A stretch of 17,913 nt of DNA from Pseudomonadota bacterium (GTDB taxonomy: Bacteria; Pseudomonadota; Gammaproteobacteria; Xanthomonadales; Xanthomonadaceae), in NCBI GenBank assembly GCA_023438325.1, contig JAEXRB010000317.1:1-17913 (forward strand), read 5' to 3'. Made by a program: the position numbers and the translations under genes. This document shows positions 1 through 6,724 of this stretch, piece after piece (position 1 is the first letter of the stretch; every line of letters begins with the position of its first letter). The notes under the pieces were generated by a model. It was not told the origin of the DNA and ran no database searches. It saw only the letters and a list, made by a program, of their open reading frames with translations.

Positions 1-723
1 GGATTCACGCCCGGCTTCCACCGCACCTTGCAGCAACAGTGAAACCTCGTGGCCGCTTTCTTTCAGCCGCGCGATGAGTTCGATCGCCTCGGCATGACCT
101 TTGAGCCGCGTGCCGCGCCCCGGCAGCACGAACCAGCGACGCTGCGCCAGTTCAGGGTGTTCGGCCTGGAATGTGGCGCGCCATGCGCCATCGGCGCGAT
201 AGCCATGCGGAAAATCGACCGCGTCCACGCCGCGCTCGATCACCGTCAAACGGCTTGGATCAACCTGCGGATAGTGGGCGCAGACATGCGCGCGCACCGT
301 CGCGGAAACGCAGATCACCCGTTCGCCGCGCGTCATGATGGCGCTGTATCGGCTCACCGAATTGAGCCCGTGCACGGTGGTGACGAAAACCGGCTTCTTC
401 CCGCGCAGGCCGCGCAAGGCCAACCAACCGATCCACGCCGGCAGGCGCGAGCGTGCGTGCAGGATGTCGGGGCGGTGTCGTTCGATCAGCCGCCGCAGGC
501 TGGACACATGGCGCAAGGTCAGCAGCGACTTGCGCCCGATGTCGAGCGCAAGATGCGTGGCACCGCCGGCCTCCAGATCGGCAACCAGACGCCCGCCCGC
601 CGACACCACGAGCGCGCGGTGGCCATCGCGCACCAGCGCGTGGGCGATTTCCAGCGTGGAACGTTCGACACCGCCGGCTTCGAGCGCCGGCAGCAATTGC
701 ATCACCGTGAGCGGATGGGCCAC
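1..723 (-). CDS. GT4-family glycosyltransferase, 3' end cut by window edge
   Basis: Partial minus-strand gene. The 241 visible residues resemble family 4 (GT-B fold) glycosyltransferases that build lipopolysaccharide or other surface polysaccharides at the cytoplasmic face of the inner membrane. Seen: an N-terminal MQLLPALEAGGVERSTLEIA motif (residues 8-27, the usual acceptor-domain start), HARSRLPAW (89-97), TTVHGLNS (115-122), and the start of the second, nucleotide-sugar-binding domain at VLPGRGTRLKG (199-209). The C-terminal half with the expected E-x7-E motif lies outside the window. I chose GTG at 723 because family members carry a few residues before MQLLPAL; ATG at 702 or GTG at 705 are alternatives, and no clear ribosome binding site decides. 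It starts 16 bases after the zinc-finger gene, so the two are probably co-transcribed. The exact sugar and acceptor cannot be told. Confidence 0.85.
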   Translation of the reverse strand, partial: MAHPLTVMQLLPALEAGGVERSTLEIAHALVRDGHRALVVSAGGRLVADLEAGGATHLALDIGRKSLLTLRHVSSLRRLIERHRPDILHARSRLPAWIGWLALRGLRGKKPVFVTTVHGLNSVSRYSAIMTRGERVICVSATVRAHVCAHYPQVDPSRLTVIERGVDAVDFPHGYRADGAWRATFQAEHPELAQRRWFVLPGRGTRLKGHAEAIELIARLKESGHEVSLLLQGAVEAGRES

Positions 724-739
724 GTCGAAGGCTGTTCGA

Positions 740-940
740 TCAATCCTTGAGCACGTAGTGCGCACCGCAGTACGGGCATTGCGCCTCGCCAGTGGCTTCG
801 ATCGGCAGATACACCTTCGGATGGGAATTCCACAGCACCATGTCCGGCATCGGACAGGACAGTGGCAGGTTGGCGCGGGTCACTTCGTAGCGTGCTTGTG
901 CATTGGCGGGCACCGTGGCGGGCGTCGCGGCAGTGGTCAT
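740..940 (-). CDS. CHCC-type zinc-finger protein, 66 aa
   Basis: Small complete gene for a zf-CHCC domain protein, the family related to the NDUFS6-type zinc-binding domain. The four expected zinc ligands are present in order: C29 (in LPLSCPMPD), H40 (WNSHPKVYLP), then C55 and C58 in QCPYCGAHY near the C-terminus. There is no signal peptide or membrane segment, so it is cytoplasmic. Its biochemical role is not established for bacterial members. The ATG at 940 gives the usual family length of about 65 residues; the frame stays open further upstream, but that part looks non-coding. No strong ribosome binding site is visible. It lies just upstream of, and in the same direction as, the glycosyltransferase. 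Confidence 0.85.
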   Translation of the reverse strand: MTTAATPATVPANAQARYEVTRANLPLSCPMPDMVLWNSHPKVYLPIEATGEAQCPYCGAHYVLKD

Positions 941-968
941 GGGAATGATCCGGCTCGGAAAAACCGCG

Positions 969-974
969 ATTTTA
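969..974 (-). promoter_or_regulatory. Possible -10 box of the zinc-finger gene
   Basis: On the minus strand the sequence reads TAAAAT, five of six bases of the sigma-70 -10 consensus, in an otherwise GC-rich stretch. It sits about 28 bases before the ATG at 940, which would give a short leader of about 22 bases. No good -35 box is found 16-18 bases upstream. The assignment is inferred from position and base composition only. Confidence 0.35.
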
Positions 975-992
975 CCCCGGATGGCGCTGCGT

Positions 993-1163
993 GCCTGCGC
1001 GGGTGTCCATTGCCGCCGCATCGGTGTGGCCCTGATCGATCTAGTCAGCAGTGGTTTGAGTGAGCACAAGGAAAAGCACAGGTTGCGATTTCGATGGGGC
1101 ATCGCCATGGCAACGTCGCTGCGATGCCCCGATGCTGCAAGTCGCCGTGACACCCGCGCAGGC
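993..1163. repeat. Perfect 15-base inverted repeat with 141-base spacing
   Basis: GCCTGCGCGGGTGTC at 993-1007 is the exact reverse complement of GACACCCGCGCAGGC at 1149-1163. The left arm lies just upstream of the putative -10 box of the zinc-finger gene. No target-site duplication is seen outside the arms, so a miniature mobile element is possible but unproven. Two binding sites for one regulator is the other reading. Confidence 0.6.
1096..1130. repeat. Perfect 10-bp hairpin
   Basis: GGGGCATCGC (1096-1105) and GCGATGCCCC (1121-1130) can pair perfectly across a 15-base loop. No T-run follows on either strand, so a classical intrinsic terminator is unlikely. It lies inside the longer inverted repeat but is not centred in it. 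Confidence 0.6.
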
Positions 1164-1484
1164 GGCTACACTTCGCGCTTCTCCTCCACGCGCCGCTTCA
1201 TGCATTCCATCCCGACACCCGCCCGCAACGCCATCGAACACACGATGTGCCACAACGATGTTGGCTGGCCCGAGCTCACTGCCAGGTCGGAAGCAGGCGC
1301 CGAATCTTGCGCCGGCAATGCCTTCGCGGTGTTCGCCGGTACCGATCATGCAGCGCACTCATCCAGCATCGGTGATGTGGAAGCGAGCCCCGCTCCCGCA
1401 CGCAACCTCGAACCAGCGGCCCATTACACTGATGCCAGCTGCGGCCAGGCTCATGCCGGCACATCAGTCCAGCACGAGGATGCG

Positions 1485-1534
1485 CGTGCCTTCTCCACCC
1501 GCGCGCAACCGGTCTTTCGAGAAAGGCACGACCC
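1485..1534 (+). promoter_or_regulatory. Leader hairpin covering the sbp ribosome binding site
   Basis: CGTGCCTTCTC (1485-1495) pairs with GAGAAAGGCACG (1519-1530): eight contiguous base pairs, then a single bulged A, then three more, around a 23-base loop. The right arm contains the only Shine-Dalgarno-like sequence of sbp (GAAAGG, 1521-1526), and the stem ends four bases before the ATG at 1535. Folding would therefore block translation initiation. Pairing is read directly from the sequence; a regulatory role is inferred. Confidence 0.5.
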
Positions 1535-2533
1535 ATGAAAAGGCTCATCGCCCTGTGTTGCTTCGCGCTGGCTGCCTGCTCATCCGGCAGCGACGATGGG
1601 CAGATGCTCAACGTCTCCTACGACCCCACGCGCGAGTTCTATGCCGAATTCAACGCTGCATTCGCCAAGCACTGGCAACAACAGAGCGGCGAGGCGCCCG
1701 TCATCCGCATGTCGCACGGCGGCTCCGGCAAACAGGCGCGTGCGGTGATCGACGGGCTGGATGCGGACGTGGCGACGCTGGCGCTGTCGGCCGACATCGA
1801 CGCCATCGCCGAACACGCCGGTCTGTTGCCCAAGGACTGGCAATCGCGCCTGCCGCACAACAGCGCGCCCTACACCTCCACCATCGTGTTTCTGGTGCGG
1901 GCAGGCAATCTGAAAGGCATCCACGACTGGGGCGATCTGATCGCACCCGGCGTGGCCGTCATCACGCCCAACCCGAAAACGTCCGGCGGCGCGCGCTGGA
2001 ACTATCTGGCCGCCTGGGCCTGGGCGGTGCGCGAATACGGTGACGAGGACAAGGTGCTCGACTACCTGCGCGCCCTGTTCGGCAATGTGCCGATACTCGA
2101 TACCGGTGCGCGCGGGGCCACCACCACCTTCGTCGAGCGCGGCATGGGCGATGTATTGCTGGCATGGGAAAGCGAGGCTTTGTTGACGCTGTCCGATCCG
2201 GCGTTCCGCGATCGCTTCCAGATCGTCTACCCGAGCCTGTCGATCAAGGCCGAGCCGCCGGTCGCGCTGATCGACAAGAACGTCGACCGACGCGGCACGC
2301 GCGCCATGGCGGAAGCCTATCTGCTGTACCTGTATTCGCCCGAAGGCCAGCGCCTGGCCGCGCGCCACCATTACCGCCCGGCCTTGCCGGAAACCGTACC
2401 CGAGGCAGCGCGCGCGCATTTCGTCGCGCTGCCGCAGGTCGGCATCGATGCACAGTTCGGCGGCTGGGCCAAGGCACACGCGCGGCATTTCGCCGATGGC
2501 GGTACCTTCGACCAGATTCACGCGCTTCGCTGA
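1535..2533 (+). CDS. sbp: Sulfate ABC transporter substrate-binding lipoprotein
   Basis: Complete 332-residue binding protein that captures sulfate (possibly also thiosulfate) in the periplasm and hands it to the CysTW permease. The length matches Sbp/CysP family members. Seen: an N-terminal signal with lipobox LAAC and lipidation Cys at residue 15, the family start motif NVSYDPTREFYAEFN (26-40), the ligand-loop motif SHGGSGKQARAV (60-71), and a SGGARWNYLAAWAWA block near residue 150. Many family members are soluble periplasmic proteins, whereas this one appears to be membrane-anchored. ATG 1535 follows GAAAGG at 1521-1526 with good spacing, but that site lies in a hairpin. It is first in the operon and 21 bases before cysT. 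Whether it prefers sulfate or thiosulfate cannot be read from the sequence. Confidence 0.92.
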   Translation: MKRLIALCCFALAACSSGSDDGQMLNVSYDPTREFYAEFNAAFAKHWQQQSGEAPVIRMSHGGSGKQARAVIDGLDADVATLALSADIDAIAEHAGLLPKDWQSRLPHNSAPYTSTIVFLVRAGNLKGIHDWGDLIAPGVAVITPNPKTSGGARWNYLAAWAWAVREYGDEDKVLDYLRALFGNVPILDTGARGATTTFVERGMGDVLLAWESEALLTLSDPAFRDRFQIVYPSLSIKAEPPVALIDKNVDRRGTRAMAEAYLLYLYSPEGQRLAARHHYRPALPETVPEAARAHFVALPQVGIDAQFGGWAKAHARHFADGGTFDQIHALR

Positions 2534-2554
2534 GGCGCACCCGTCCGTTTATCC

Positions 2555-3421
2555 ATGACCACACTTGCCCTTCCATTCGTCAAACCACACTGGCGAAGGC
2601 CATTGCCCGGCTTCGGGCTGACACTGGGCGTGGGCCTGGCATGGGTGGGGCTGGTGGTGATGCTGCCGCTCACCGCGCTGGCCGTGCATGCGGCGGGACT
2701 GGGCACCGAGGGCTGGCTACGCGCCATCACCGATCCGCGCGTGCTGTCGGCCTTGAAGGTCAGTTTCAGCAGCGCGTTTGCCGCCGCCGTCATCGCGTCC
2801 TTGGCGGGTGCGCTGATCGCATGGGTGCTGGTGCGTTATCGCTTCCCCGGCCGACGTTTTCTCGATGCGCTGGTCGACCTGCCGTTCGCGCTGCCCACCG
2901 CCGTGGCCGGCATCGCGCTGACGGCGATCTATGCGCCCACCGGCTGGATCGGGCAGTGGCTGAACGCACTCGGCATCCAGGTGGCCTACACCTGGCTGGG
3001 GATCGTGGTGGCGCTGGTATTCATCGGCCTGCCATTCGCAGTGCGCACGGTGCAACCAATCCTTGAAACCCTCGGGCACGACCAAGAAGACGCCGCCGCC
3101 TCGCTTGGCGCCTCGCGTTTCACCACACTGCGCCGCGTGATCTTCCCCGAAGTGCTGCCCGCGCTTTTGACCGGTTTTTCGCTGGCCTTCGCACGCGGTC
3201 TGGGCGAATACGGCTCGGTGATCTTCATCGCCGGCAACAAGCCCTTCCAGACCGAGATCGCGCCGCTGCTGATCACCATCCGGCTGGAGGAATACGACTA
3301 CAACGGCGCCATCGCGCTGGCCGCATTGTTGCTGGCGGCGTCATTCCTGTGCCTTTTGGCGATCAATCTGATCCCGCTGCTGTTCGCGCACGGACGCCGG
3401 GAGGAGCGATATGTCTCCTGA
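2555..3421 (+). CDS. cysT: Sulfate ABC transporter permease CysT (CysU)
   Basis: Complete 288-residue inner-membrane permease, one half of the sulfate channel. About six membrane segments are visible near residues 20-42, 65-92, 105-127, 145-163, 205-226 and 252-275. The cytoplasmic EAA loop that docks on the ATPase is at about 178-200 (EDAAASLGASRFTTLRRVIF). Other family blocks are DLPFALPTAVAGIAL (108-122) and GEYGSVIFIAGN (217-228). It lies 21 bases after sbp and overlaps the start of cysW by 11 bases, which implies co-transcription and probable translational coupling. No strong ribosome binding site precedes ATG 2555. The CysT rather than CysW assignment rests on order and on the FIAGN block, typical of CysT. 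Confidence 0.93.
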   Translation: MTTLALPFVKPHWRRPLPGFGLTLGVGLAWVGLVVMLPLTALAVHAAGLGTEGWLRAITDPRVLSALKVSFSSAFAAAVIASLAGALIAWVLVRYRFPGRRFLDALVDLPFALPTAVAGIALTAIYAPTGWIGQWLNALGIQVAYTWLGIVVALVFIGLPFAVRTVQPILETLGHDQEDAAASLGASRFTTLRRVIFPEVLPALLTGFSLAFARGLGEYGSVIFIAGNKPFQTEIAPLLITIRLEEYDYNGAIALAALLLAASFLCLLAINLIPLLFAHGRREERYVS

Positions 3422-4253
3422 GCAGCGCGAACCGGCCTGGGTGCGGCGCGGCCTGATCGGGCTGGCCGTTCTGATGATGGCGCTGCTGGTGGTGCTGCCG
3501 CTGCTGGTGGTGCTGGCCTCGGCCTTCGGCAAGGGGTTTTCCGAGTGGTGGGCCGCGATGGCCGATCCCGATGCACTGGCCGCGCTGGAACTCAGCCTCA
3601 CCGTTGCCGCCATCGTGATTCCAGTCAATGCCTTCTTCGGCATGCTCACGGCATGGACGATCACGCGCTTTGCCTTCCGCGGCAAACGCGTGCTGCTGGC
3701 ACTGATCGACCTGCCGTTCGCGGTATCGCCGGTGGTGGCCGGTTTGTGTCTGGTGTTGCTGTTCGGCGCCTCGGGCTGGTTTGCCGACTGGCTGCGCGAA
3801 TGGGACATCCGCATCCTGTTCGCACGCCCCGGCATCGTGCTGGCAACCTTGTTCATCACCTTCCCCTTCGTGGTGCGCGAGTTGATTCCACTGATGCAGC
3901 AGCAAGGCGGCGAAGAAGAAATCGTCGCCCGTTCGCTCGGTGCCAACGCCTGGACCATGTTCTTCCGCGTGACCTTGCCCAACATCAAATGGGGGCTGCT
4001 TTACGGCGTGCTGCTCTGCGGCGCGCGTGCGATGGGCGAGTTCGGTGCGGTATCGGTGGTTTCCGGCCACATCCGCGGCCTTACCAACACCCTGCCGCTG
4101 CATATAGAAATCCTCTACAACGAGTTCAACGGCACCGCTGCATTCGCGGTGGCCTCGCTGCTGGCGGGCCTGTCGCTGGTGACGCTGGCACTCAAGTTCT
4201 GGCTCGAAGCGCGCCACGGCGATGCGCTGGCCGCTTCGCGCCGCAGGTACTGA
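3411..4253 (+). CDS. cysW: Sulfate ABC transporter permease CysW
   Basis: Complete 280-residue second permease subunit, partner of CysT in the inner membrane. Hydrophobic segments appear near residues 14-38, 62-84, 95-120, 140-160, 195-218 and 243-265. The EAA loop is at about 168-190 (EEEIVARSLGANAWTMFFRV), and the CysW-type block GEFGAVSVVSGHIRG (209-223) is intact. ATG 3411 is preceded by a strong ribosome binding site, GGGAGGAG at 3399-3406, inside the end of cysT. The 11-base overlap with cysT and the 7-base gap to cysA fix it as an internal operon gene. The long open frame in another register (3545-4264) is a coding shadow. Confidence 0.93.
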   Translation: MSPEQREPAWVRRGLIGLAVLMMALLVVLPLLVVLASAFGKGFSEWWAAMADPDALAALELSLTVAAIVIPVNAFFGMLTAWTITRFAFRGKRVLLALIDLPFAVSPVVAGLCLVLLFGASGWFADWLREWDIRILFARPGIVLATLFITFPFVVRELIPLMQQQGGEEEIVARSLGANAWTMFFRVTLPNIKWGLLYGVLLCGARAMGEFGAVSVVSGHIRGLTNTLPLHIEILYNEFNGTAAFAVASLLAGLSLVTLALKFWLEARHGDALAASRRRY

Positions 4254-4260
4254 TACCTCC

Positions 4261-5358
4261 ATGACCGATCCACATACCGCTTCCACTACATCGCCCGCGT
4301 CCGGAAACGGCGTGGACCTGCGCATCGAGGCGCTCTCCAAGCGCTATGGCGATGCGCTGGTGCTCGATGGCGTTGATCTCACCATCGGCTCGGGCGAATT
4401 GGTTGCATTGCTCGGCCCTTCCGGCTCGGGCAAGACCACACTGCTGCGCGCGATTGCCGGCCTGCTGCCGATCGACGCCGGTCGCGTGCTGTTCGGCGCG
4501 CAGGACGCCACACGCCTGAGCCTGCGCGAGCGCAACGTCGGTTTCGTGTTCCAGAATTACGCCCTGTTCCGCCACATGACGGTGGCCGAGAACATTGCCT
4601 TCGGCCTGCGCAGCCGGCCACGTCGTACCCGCCCATCGAAAGCCGTCATCGCTCAGCGCGTGGAAGAACTGCTCGGCTTGATCCAGTTGCCCGAACTGGC
4701 CGGCCGCTTTCCGGATCAACTATCCGGCGGCCAGAAACAACGCGTCGCACTGGCGCGGGCACTGGCCATCGACCCCACCGTGCTTCTGCTGGACGAACCC
4801 TTCGGCGCACTCGATGCGAAAGTGCGTATCGAACTGCGCCGCTGGCTTCGTACCCTGCATGACCAGACCGGCCAGACCACCGTATTCGTCACGCACGATC
4901 AGGACGAAGCCATGGAACTGGCCGACCGCGTGGCCGTGTTGCGAGGTGGCCGCATCGAACAAATCGGTACGCCGGAACAAATCTGCGACGCTCCAGCTTC
5001 GGCCCACGTGTTCGGATTCATTGGTCGTGCCGGCGTGATCGAAGGCCATGTCGAAGCGGGCCGCTTCACGCCCGCAGGGCAAGCTGTATCCCTCCCCGCC
5101 GGCACCATCGCCAACGGCCCCGCCCGCCTCTACGTGCGCCCGCACGACCTGGGCTTCAGCGCCTCCGGCGACGGCCTGATCGCGCAAGTGGCCGGCGTGC
5201 GCCGCCTCGCCGACAAACTTTGCCTGGAGCTGCAATTGCCCGGGCAGCCACAGACCCTCGAACTGGATCTCCCCGCCACCACCGGCGTGCATCCGCCGGC
5301 GGTCGGCAGCATGGTGACGGCGCAACTGCTCCGCTATCGGGTGTATGGCGACGGCTGA
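4261..5358 (+). CDS. cysA: Sulfate ABC transporter ATP-binding protein CysA
   Basis: Complete 365-residue ATPase that powers sulfate uptake by the CysTW channel. Seen: Walker A GPSGSGKTT (52-60), Q-loop FVFQNYALF (95-103), ABC signature LSGGQ (154-158), Walker B VLLLDEP (174-180), D-loop GALDAK (182-187) and switch histidine in FVTHDQDEA (H212). Residues from about 255 form the C-terminal regulatory domain typical of CysA, with YVRPHDLGFS at 291-300. ATG 4261 was chosen because it follows cysW by 7 bases; an upstream ATG at 4222 would add residues encoded inside cysW. The ~16 residues before the ABC core are Ser/Thr/Ala-rich and slightly long for the family. The ribosome binding site is weak, so translation may depend on coupling to cysW. 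Confidence 0.92.
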   Translation: MTDPHTASTTSPASGNGVDLRIEALSKRYGDALVLDGVDLTIGSGELVALLGPSGSGKTTLLRAIAGLLPIDAGRVLFGAQDATRLSLRERNVGFVFQNYALFRHMTVAENIAFGLRSRPRRTRPSKAVIAQRVEELLGLIQLPELAGRFPDQLSGGQKQRVALARALAIDPTVLLLDEPFGALDAKVRIELRRWLRTLHDQTGQTTVFVTHDQDEAMELADRVAVLRGGRIEQIGTPEQICDAPASAHVFGFIGRAGVIEGHVEAGRFTPAGQAVSLPAGTIANGPARLYVRPHDLGFSASGDGLIAQVAGVRRLADKLCLELQLPGQPQTLELDLPATTGVHPPAVGSMVTAQLLRYRVYGDG

Positions 5359-5382
5359 CACCGTGTTCTGGTCACGCCACGC

Positions 5383-6675
5383 TCAAGGCCGCTTGTGGAC
5401 CTTGCCGTCCTTCATCACGAAGGCCACGTCCATCACCGCCTCGATGTTCTCCAGCGGATCACCGGGCACCGCAACGATATCGGCGCGTTGGCCCGGTTCG
5501 ATGCTGCCCTGATCTTCCACACCCAATACCTGCGCGGCGAACAGGGTGGCAGATTGCAGCGCGTAGGCGGCCGGAATGCCGGCCTCGACCATGTAGAGGA
5601 ATTCACGCGCGTTGTCGCCGTGCGGGCCGACGCCCTGGTCGGTGCCGAAGGCGATCTTCACCCCAGCGCGGTAGGCGCGTGCAGCAGTGTCCTGGATCTG
5701 CGCCCCGATGCGAGCGGCCTTGGGGCGCACCACGGCGGGGAAATAACCGTCGCTCTTGGCTTTGTCCGCGACGAAGCGACCGGCGTAGATCGTCGGGACA
5801 TACCATGTGCCGCGCTCCTTCATCAGCCGCATCACCTCATCGTCCATCTGCGTGCCGTGTTCGATGCTGGTCACACCCGCCAGCACCGCGCGCTTCATGC
5901 CCTCGGTGCCGTGCGCGTGGGCTGCAACGGTGAAACCGTAATCCTTCGCCGCCTGCACCACCGCTTCGATTTCGTTGACGGTGAACTGCGGCGCATCACC
6001 GGATTTGGCGTAGCTGAGCACGCCGCCGGTCGCCGTGATCTTGATCAGATCGCTACCGTCCTTGTAGCGCTGGCGCACCGCCTGACGCGCCTCGTCGGGC
6101 GAGTTGACGACGCCCTCGGTCGGGCCGGGCGCACCAAGCGCATGCGAAAGGCGATCATTCAATCCATTGGTCGGATCGGCATGCCCACCGGTGGTGGCGA
6201 TGGATTTTCCCGCCGCGAAGATGCGCGGGCCGTTCACCAGCCCCTGATTGATCGCATCGCGCAAGTGCGGCGCAATGTCGCCACCCAGATCGCGCACACT
6301 GGTGAAACCGGCAAGCAGGGTTTTCTCCGCATAACCGACCGAACGATAGGCGTAGTCCACCGGATCCAGGCGGAAGCCCTCGGCATAACTTTGCGGGCTG
6401 GATTGGCTGCCCAGATGGACGTGCAGATCGGTCCAGCCCGGCGTGCAGGTATGCGCTGCCAGATCGATCACCTCGGCCTGCGCCACCGCGACATGCCCGG
6501 CAAGCACCTGCGCCACCTTGCCCTCGCGCACCACCACCGTGCGCGCCTCCAGCAACTTGCCGGTGCGCGAATCGAACAGTTTGCCGCAATGAAGCGCGTG
6601 GGCCTCCGTCGCATCGGCCTGCGCCGACACGGCAAACAGGCCACAACACAACGCAAGAAGGGAACGGGAAGGCAT
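5383..6675 (-). CDS. Exported metal-dependent amidohydrolase (Xaa-Pro dipeptidase-like)
   Basis: Complete 430-residue enzyme of the amidohydrolase superfamily, in the clade often annotated as imidazolonepropionase-like or Xaa-Pro dipeptidase. These hydrolyse C-N bonds of small amides or N-acyl/prolyl dipeptides with a binuclear metal site. Seen: a signal peptide with likely cleavage after SAQA (residue 20), HxH metal ligands H85 and H87 in DLHVHLG, bridging lysine K212 in DLIKITATGG, H253 (VAAHAHG), H273 (SIEHGT) and catalytic D346 (FGTDQG). All expected active-site residues are present, so it should be active in the periplasm. ATG 6675 follows a GGAG ribosome binding site at suitable spacing. 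It lies 49 bases after prlC on the same strand and ends 24 bases from the convergent cysA. The true substrate is unknown. Confidence 0.87.
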   Translation of the reverse strand: MPSRSLLALCCGLFAVSAQADATEAHALHCGKLFDSRTGKLLEARTVVVREGKVAQVLAGHVAVAQAEVIDLAAHTCTPGWTDLHVHLGSQSSPQSYAEGFRLDPVDYAYRSVGYAEKTLLAGFTSVRDLGGDIAPHLRDAINQGLVNGPRIFAAGKSIATTGGHADPTNGLNDRLSHALGAPGPTEGVVNSPDEARQAVRQRYKDGSDLIKITATGGVLSYAKSGDAPQFTVNEIEAVVQAAKDYGFTVAAHAHGTEGMKRAVLAGVTSIEHGTQMDDEVMRLMKERGTWYVPTIYAGRFVADKAKSDGYFPAVVRPKAARIGAQIQDTAARAYRAGVKIAFGTDQGVGPHGDNAREFLYMVEAGIPAAYALQSATLFAAQVLGVEDQGSIEPGQRADIVAVPGDPLENIEAVMDVAFVMKDGKVHKRP

Positions 6676-6724
6676 GACGGACGCTCCGATGGATGGACGG
6701 CCATGCTAACCCGGTTGTTTGTGC

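Larger units (their letters stand above)
941..1534. other. 594-base intergenic region between zinc-finger gene and sbp
   Basis: No convincing gene is present. Open frames across it give low-complexity Pro/Arg/Ala-rich translations without family resemblance. It must hold the divergent promoters of the zinc-finger gene and of the sulfate transporter operon. It contains a 15-base inverted repeat (993-1007 with 1149-1163), a 10-base hairpin (1096-1105 with 1121-1130), a 7-base inverted repeat ACTGATG/CATCAGT (1428-1434 with 1462-1468) and the hairpin over the sbp ribosome binding site (1485-1530). TACACT at 1167-1172 and 1425-1430 resemble -10 boxes but lack usable -35 partners. Confidence 0.6.

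Noticed and set aside
49..750. Plus-strand open frame of 233 codons
   Set aside because: Antisense to the glycosyltransferase, whose translation has clear GT4 motifs; the plus frame is His/Arg/Ala-rich without family resemblance.
1167..1430. TACACT at 1167-1172 and 1425-1430 as sbp promoter -10 boxes
   Set aside because: Neither has an acceptable -35 box at 16-18 bases, so I could not choose between them or support either.
1060..2043. Plus-strand open frame of 327 codons crossing the sbp start
   Set aside because: It overlaps sbp in another register and is Arg/Pro-rich; sbp is clearly the real gene.
5359..5382. Terminator in the convergent gap between cysA and the amidohydrolase
   Set aside because: The 24 bases contain no stem of useful length and no T-run.
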